From Bacteroidota bacterium (lineage in GTDB: Bacteria > Bacteroidota > Bacteroidia > Chitinophagales > Chitinophagaceae), in the NCBI GenBank assembly GCA_023417815.1, contig JAEZEI010000116.1:1-64000 (forward strand): a stretch of 64,000 nucleotides of DNA, given 5' to 3'. A program made the position numbers and the translations under genes. Position 1 is the stretch's first letter, and each line of letters begins with the position of its first letter. Of the stretch, positions 61,578 to 64,000 are shown in pieces. The notes under the pieces are model-generated. The model saw only the letters and a list, made by a program, of their open reading frames with translations, ran no database searches and was not told the DNA's origin.

Positions 61578-63706
61578 CAGAACCTATAGTTTAATCCGAG
61601 TGAAACTGATCTCATTTTTTGTGGAGTTACTGTACTCCAGCCTGAGAAATATTTAACGTTGGTGATATTGTCAACCTTTAAATTGATATCATAATTGTTT
61701 CCTGAATAAGAGATCACACCATTCAGAACAGTGTAGGAAGGAATTGCAAATGTTCCGATCCCTTTCCTGTTAAGGGTTTTATGCTCTGATGCATGGTTCA
61801 GTCCAAATCCGGCTCCCAGGTTCCTTAACTTACCTACAGGCACCTTATAATTTGCCCAGAAGTTCACAAGAGTTTCGGGACCTGCTTCTTCAGGACGCAT
61901 TCCAAGATAACCTCCGTCTTCTGCATCGCGGGTAACTTCCGACTTGTTCTTGCTGAATCCTGAGATAATGCTCAGCCCTTCGATAGGGTTGGTGATAAGG
62001 CTGAATTCAACACCTTTACTTTCCACCTCGCCACCCTGGATGCTGTTATTCTGGTTATCAGGATCGGTCATTACTTTATTGCTTACGAGGATATTATAAT
62101 AGCTTGCAGTTATCGCTACCTTGTTCTTATACAGGTTTGCCTTCGCGCCTGCTTCCCACTGATTTGCGTGTTCAGGATCAAATATCTTCAGTCGTGGGTT
62201 GTTTCCATCTGCATCAGCAACCTGCGCAGGAGCCAGGTTTGCGAAGCCATTCATATAGTTCGCGAATAATGAAAGCCGGTCCATTACCGGCTGGTAAACG
62301 ATCCCAAGTTTCGGGGAGAAAGTGGTTTGCGATTTAATTTCATCAGTTGCGTACAGCGGCATACCGGAGAAATTATCTACCCTCGCGCTAAGCATCACGG
62401 AAAGTGCAGGAGTGAAATTGGTTACATTAGAAATATATGCGCTTGCGATCTTTGTTTCAGTTTCAGATGGAGTGCTGCCGGATAATAATAAGGCATCAAC
62501 ACCCTGTTTGCTAAGGTTGCCATCATCAGTCTGGTTTACCAGCGAAACAGTTCCGTTGGCAACCCATGCTGAATTATTGCTGGTTACATGGTTCTGCAGG
62601 TAATCTAAACCTACCACCATACGGTTCCTGAATTTACCGATCATATATTCACCGGTGAAATTTTGCTGAATGCCTGTGGCATTGGTTTCGCCCTGCGCCT
62701 TATTTATGAAGCGGGTGAATTCATCCCCGTTACCGGAGTCCCACAGGTATTGATAATATCCATCAGTCCTGGTCTGGCTGCGCGAAAAAATGGTTTGCGA
62801 GGTCCATTTATCACTTAGTTTATAGATCGCCTGTACCTGGCTACCGAAGAACGGGTTCTTCATGCCAAGGTCATTACTGGTGTATGATTTCCTGTAATTC
62901 TTTTCAAATACGTCGATGCTGCTGAAAGAAAGCGGTGTGTACCTGCTCAGGAAGATCATTGCCTGTCCTACACTCTCCGACTGGCGGAATTCAGTGTTAA
63001 GAAGGAAAGTCAGTTTCCTGTTTGCGATAACTTTCAATGAAGGCGCCAGGTAAACAGAACGGTTGAATCCGGCATCCTGGAATGAACGCTCATTATGATA
63101 TGCACCGTTCACCCTCAGGAATACATTCCTTGAAAGCGGGGTATTATAATCTGCAGTAATGCGGTTCAGCCCGTAGCTTCCGCCTACATAACCTATCTCG
63201 CCGCCTTTTGTTTCAAATGGTTGTTTTATAGTGATATTAATCAGGCCGCCATATGAAACAATACTTCCGCCATACAGGGTCCCGGATGGTCCTTTAATCA
63301 CTTCAACACTTTCAATGTTTGAAGGATCGATCGTTCCGTTTGAAACGGAAGCCATTCCATTTACAAGCGTTGGCTGCACCGCAAATCCCCTCATGGAATA
63401 ATACTCTGCTCCGTCACCGCCGCGGCCTGTACTTTCCCAGAGGCGGGTAACACCTGTTCCGTTCTTTAAGGCACCGTTCAGGTTGGTTACCACCTGGTCC
63501 CTGAGCGCATACCTCGTAATGGTGTTATAAACCTGGGGATTTTCAATATCCTTTAGTGGAAGTTTGGCTACTACTATAGAAGTGTCAGCCTTATAGATAT
63601 TCTTTTTTCCTAATAAAACTACCTCCGACAGATCCCTTGTAACCGTTGAATCCTGTGAGAAGGCTACAGCCGGGATCAACATGCTCATAAACAATACTTT
63701 CTTCAT
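61577..63706 (-). CDS. TonB-dependent siderophore receptor
   Basis: Outer-membrane beta-barrel receptor of 709 residues, FhuE/FpvA-like. Signal peptide MKKVLFMSMLIPAVAFSQ, then a plug domain with YYSMRGFAVQPTLVNGM and VEVIKGPSGTLYGGS, then a 22-strand-sized barrel ending in the usual aromatic (LGLNYRF). No CarboxypepD-like N-terminal extension, so it differs from SusC-type importers. ATG 63706 is chosen because a -7 element lies 18 bases before it; an in-frame TTG at 63727 would overlap that element. The ligand is unknown; a ferric siderophore is likely. Confidence 0.93.
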   Translation of the reverse strand: MKKVLFMSMLIPAVAFSQDSTVTRDLSEVVLLGKKNIYKADTSIVVAKLPLKDIENPQVYNTITRYALRDQVVTNLNGALKNGTGVTRLWESTGRGGDGAEYYSMRGFAVQPTLVNGMASVSNGTIDPSNIESVEVIKGPSGTLYGGSIVSYGGLINITIKQPFETKGGEIGYVGGSYGLNRITADYNTPLSRNVFLRVNGAYHNERSFQDAGFNRSVYLAPSLKVIANRKLTFLLNTEFRQSESVGQAMIFLSRYTPLSFSSIDVFEKNYRKSYTSNDLGMKNPFFGSQVQAIYKLSDKWTSQTIFSRSQTRTDGYYQYLWDSGNGDEFTRFINKAQGETNATGIQQNFTGEYMIGKFRNRMVVGLDYLQNHVTSNNSAWVANGTVSLVNQTDDGNLSKQGVDALLLSGSTPSETETKIASAYISNVTNFTPALSVMLSARVDNFSGMPLYATDEIKSQTTFSPKLGIVYQPVMDRLSLFANYMNGFANLAPAQVADADGNNPRLKIFDPEHANQWEAGAKANLYKNKVAITASYYNILVSNKVMTDPDNQNNSIQGGEVESKGVEFSLITNPIEGLSIISGFSKNKSEVTRDAEDGGYLGMRPEEAGPETLVNFWANYKVPVGKLRNLGAGFGLNHASEHKTLNRKGIGTFAIPSYTVLNGVISYSGNNYDINLKVDNITNVKYFSGWSTVTPQKMRSVSLGLNYRF

Positions 63707-63724
63707 AGATACAAATTGAGAGCG

Positions 63725-63732
63725 CAAAAGTA
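63725..63732 (-). promoter_or_regulatory. -7 promoter element TACTTTTG
   Basis: Exact TAnnTTTG match on the minus strand, 18 bases before the ATG of the TonB-dependent receptor. No Fur box is evident nearby. Confidence 0.5.
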
Positions 63733-63841
63733 TCCTGACTCCATTTCAAGTGAATTACGAAAACGGAAACTGCGTTTACCCGATTGGGAAATAGTGGATG
63801 CCGTTCATAAAAATTGTCTCTCCCGGGAATTCAATAAGTTT

Positions 63842-63849
63842 TAATTTTG
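63842..63849 (+). promoter_or_regulatory. -7 promoter element TAATTTTG
   Basis: Exact TAnnTTTG match, 17 bases before the TTG start of the truncated gene at 63867. A TTG lies 25 bases upstream (63814-63816), somewhat too far for a standard -33 element. Confidence 0.5.
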
Positions 63850-63866
63850 CAACACTGTAGCAAAAA

Positions 63867-64000
63867 TTGAAAAGGTCATATACACATAGAATTACTGCGA
63901 CGTTGCTCCTCATGGTATTCCTGGTCGGGAATACACCGAAGTCGGCCTTCCACTTTGCATTTGCATCACATAAGGATGATACGACATGTAATGCTGATGG
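63867..64000 (+). CDS. Small secreted or membrane protein, 5' part (cut by window end)
   Basis: The frame opens after a TAG at 63858 and stays open to the window end. A TTG at 63867 gives LKRSYTHRITATLLLMVFL as the first residues: basic start and hydrophobic core of a signal peptide, then GNTPKSAFHFAFASHKDD with His and Asp residues. The exact -7 element just upstream supports transcription in this direction. Divergent from the TonB receptor gene, so a link to metal uptake is possible. No family is recognised from 44 residues. Confidence 0.55.
   Translation, partial: MKRSYTHRITATLLLMVFLVGNTPKSAFHFAFASHKDDTTCNAD

Noticed and set aside
1..64000. tRNA, rRNA, CRISPR or riboswitch
   Set aside because: No cloverleaf, rRNA-like sequence or regularly spaced repeat-spacer pattern was noticed; intergenic gaps are all below about 210 bp. 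A covariance-model search was not possible here.

Overview
The window comes from a Bacteroidota chromosome, most likely Chitinophagales or a close relative; this is inferred from gene content, not from a marker gene. Supporting signs are a monocyclic-carotenoid cluster with a fused CrtYc/d-type lycopene cyclase and CruF, a TonB-dependent receptor paired with a PepSY membrane protein, a dnaE2-like/dinB pair, almost no Shine-Dalgarno sequences, and ten exact copies of the Bacteroidota -7 promoter element TAnnTTTG just upstream of gene starts. No rRNA, tRNA, CRISPR array, transposase or phage gene was found.

Layout. (1) 1-474: 3' part of uracil-DNA glycosylase, then a short tandem 7-mer repeat. 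(2) 542-4649 (minus): dinB and an error-prone DnaE-type polymerase, preceded by a striking double inverted repeat that may be a damage-response operator. (3) 4691-10839 (minus): an overlapping carotenoid operon crtI-crtB-idi-crtD-cruF-crtZ-crtY(cd), whose enzymes fit a saproxanthin-like monocyclic xanthophyll. (4) 10980-54584: about 43 kb of cell-surface polysaccharide or glycan genes, nearly all on the minus strand.

The glycan region looks like three joined modules. Module A (10980-16677) resembles the Campylobacter Pgl genes: initiating phosphoglycosyltransferase, LegC/PglE-type aminotransferase, PglD-type acetyltransferase and PglA-like glycosyltransferase. Module B (16764-31909) holds UDP-galactopyranose mutase, a galactofuranosyltransferase-like GT2, two sister flippases, an asparagine-synthase-like amidotransferase, FkbM and other methyltransferases, and rmlA/rmlB without rmlC/rmlD. 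Module C (32019-50903) holds a long pseudaminic-acid operon (pseB, pseC, pseH, formyltransferase, pseI, pseF, without a recognisable pseG), a MocA oxidoreductase, a second aminotransferase, a PseA/WbpG-type PP-loop amidotransferase overlapping an amidase-signature enzyme, a third flippase and glycosyltransferases. Modules B and C each begin, on the plus strand, with one of two paralogous polytopic membrane proteins that are candidate polymerases. Two more glycosyltransferases, an FkbM methyltransferase and a hexapeptide acetyltransferase (50992-54584) close the region.

(5) 54629-64000: housekeeping and transport genes: an ABC-F ATPase, a CPA2 antiporter with RCK_C domains, an AGCS amino-acid symporter, a PepSY membrane protein with a TonB-dependent siderophore receptor, and the start of a small secreted protein cut by the window end.

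The most unusual element is the pairing, by a 1-bp stop/start overlap, of the PP-loop sugar amidotransferase with a catalytically intact amidase and without the usual HisH/HisF partners, inside a pseudaminic-acid operon that also lacks pseG.
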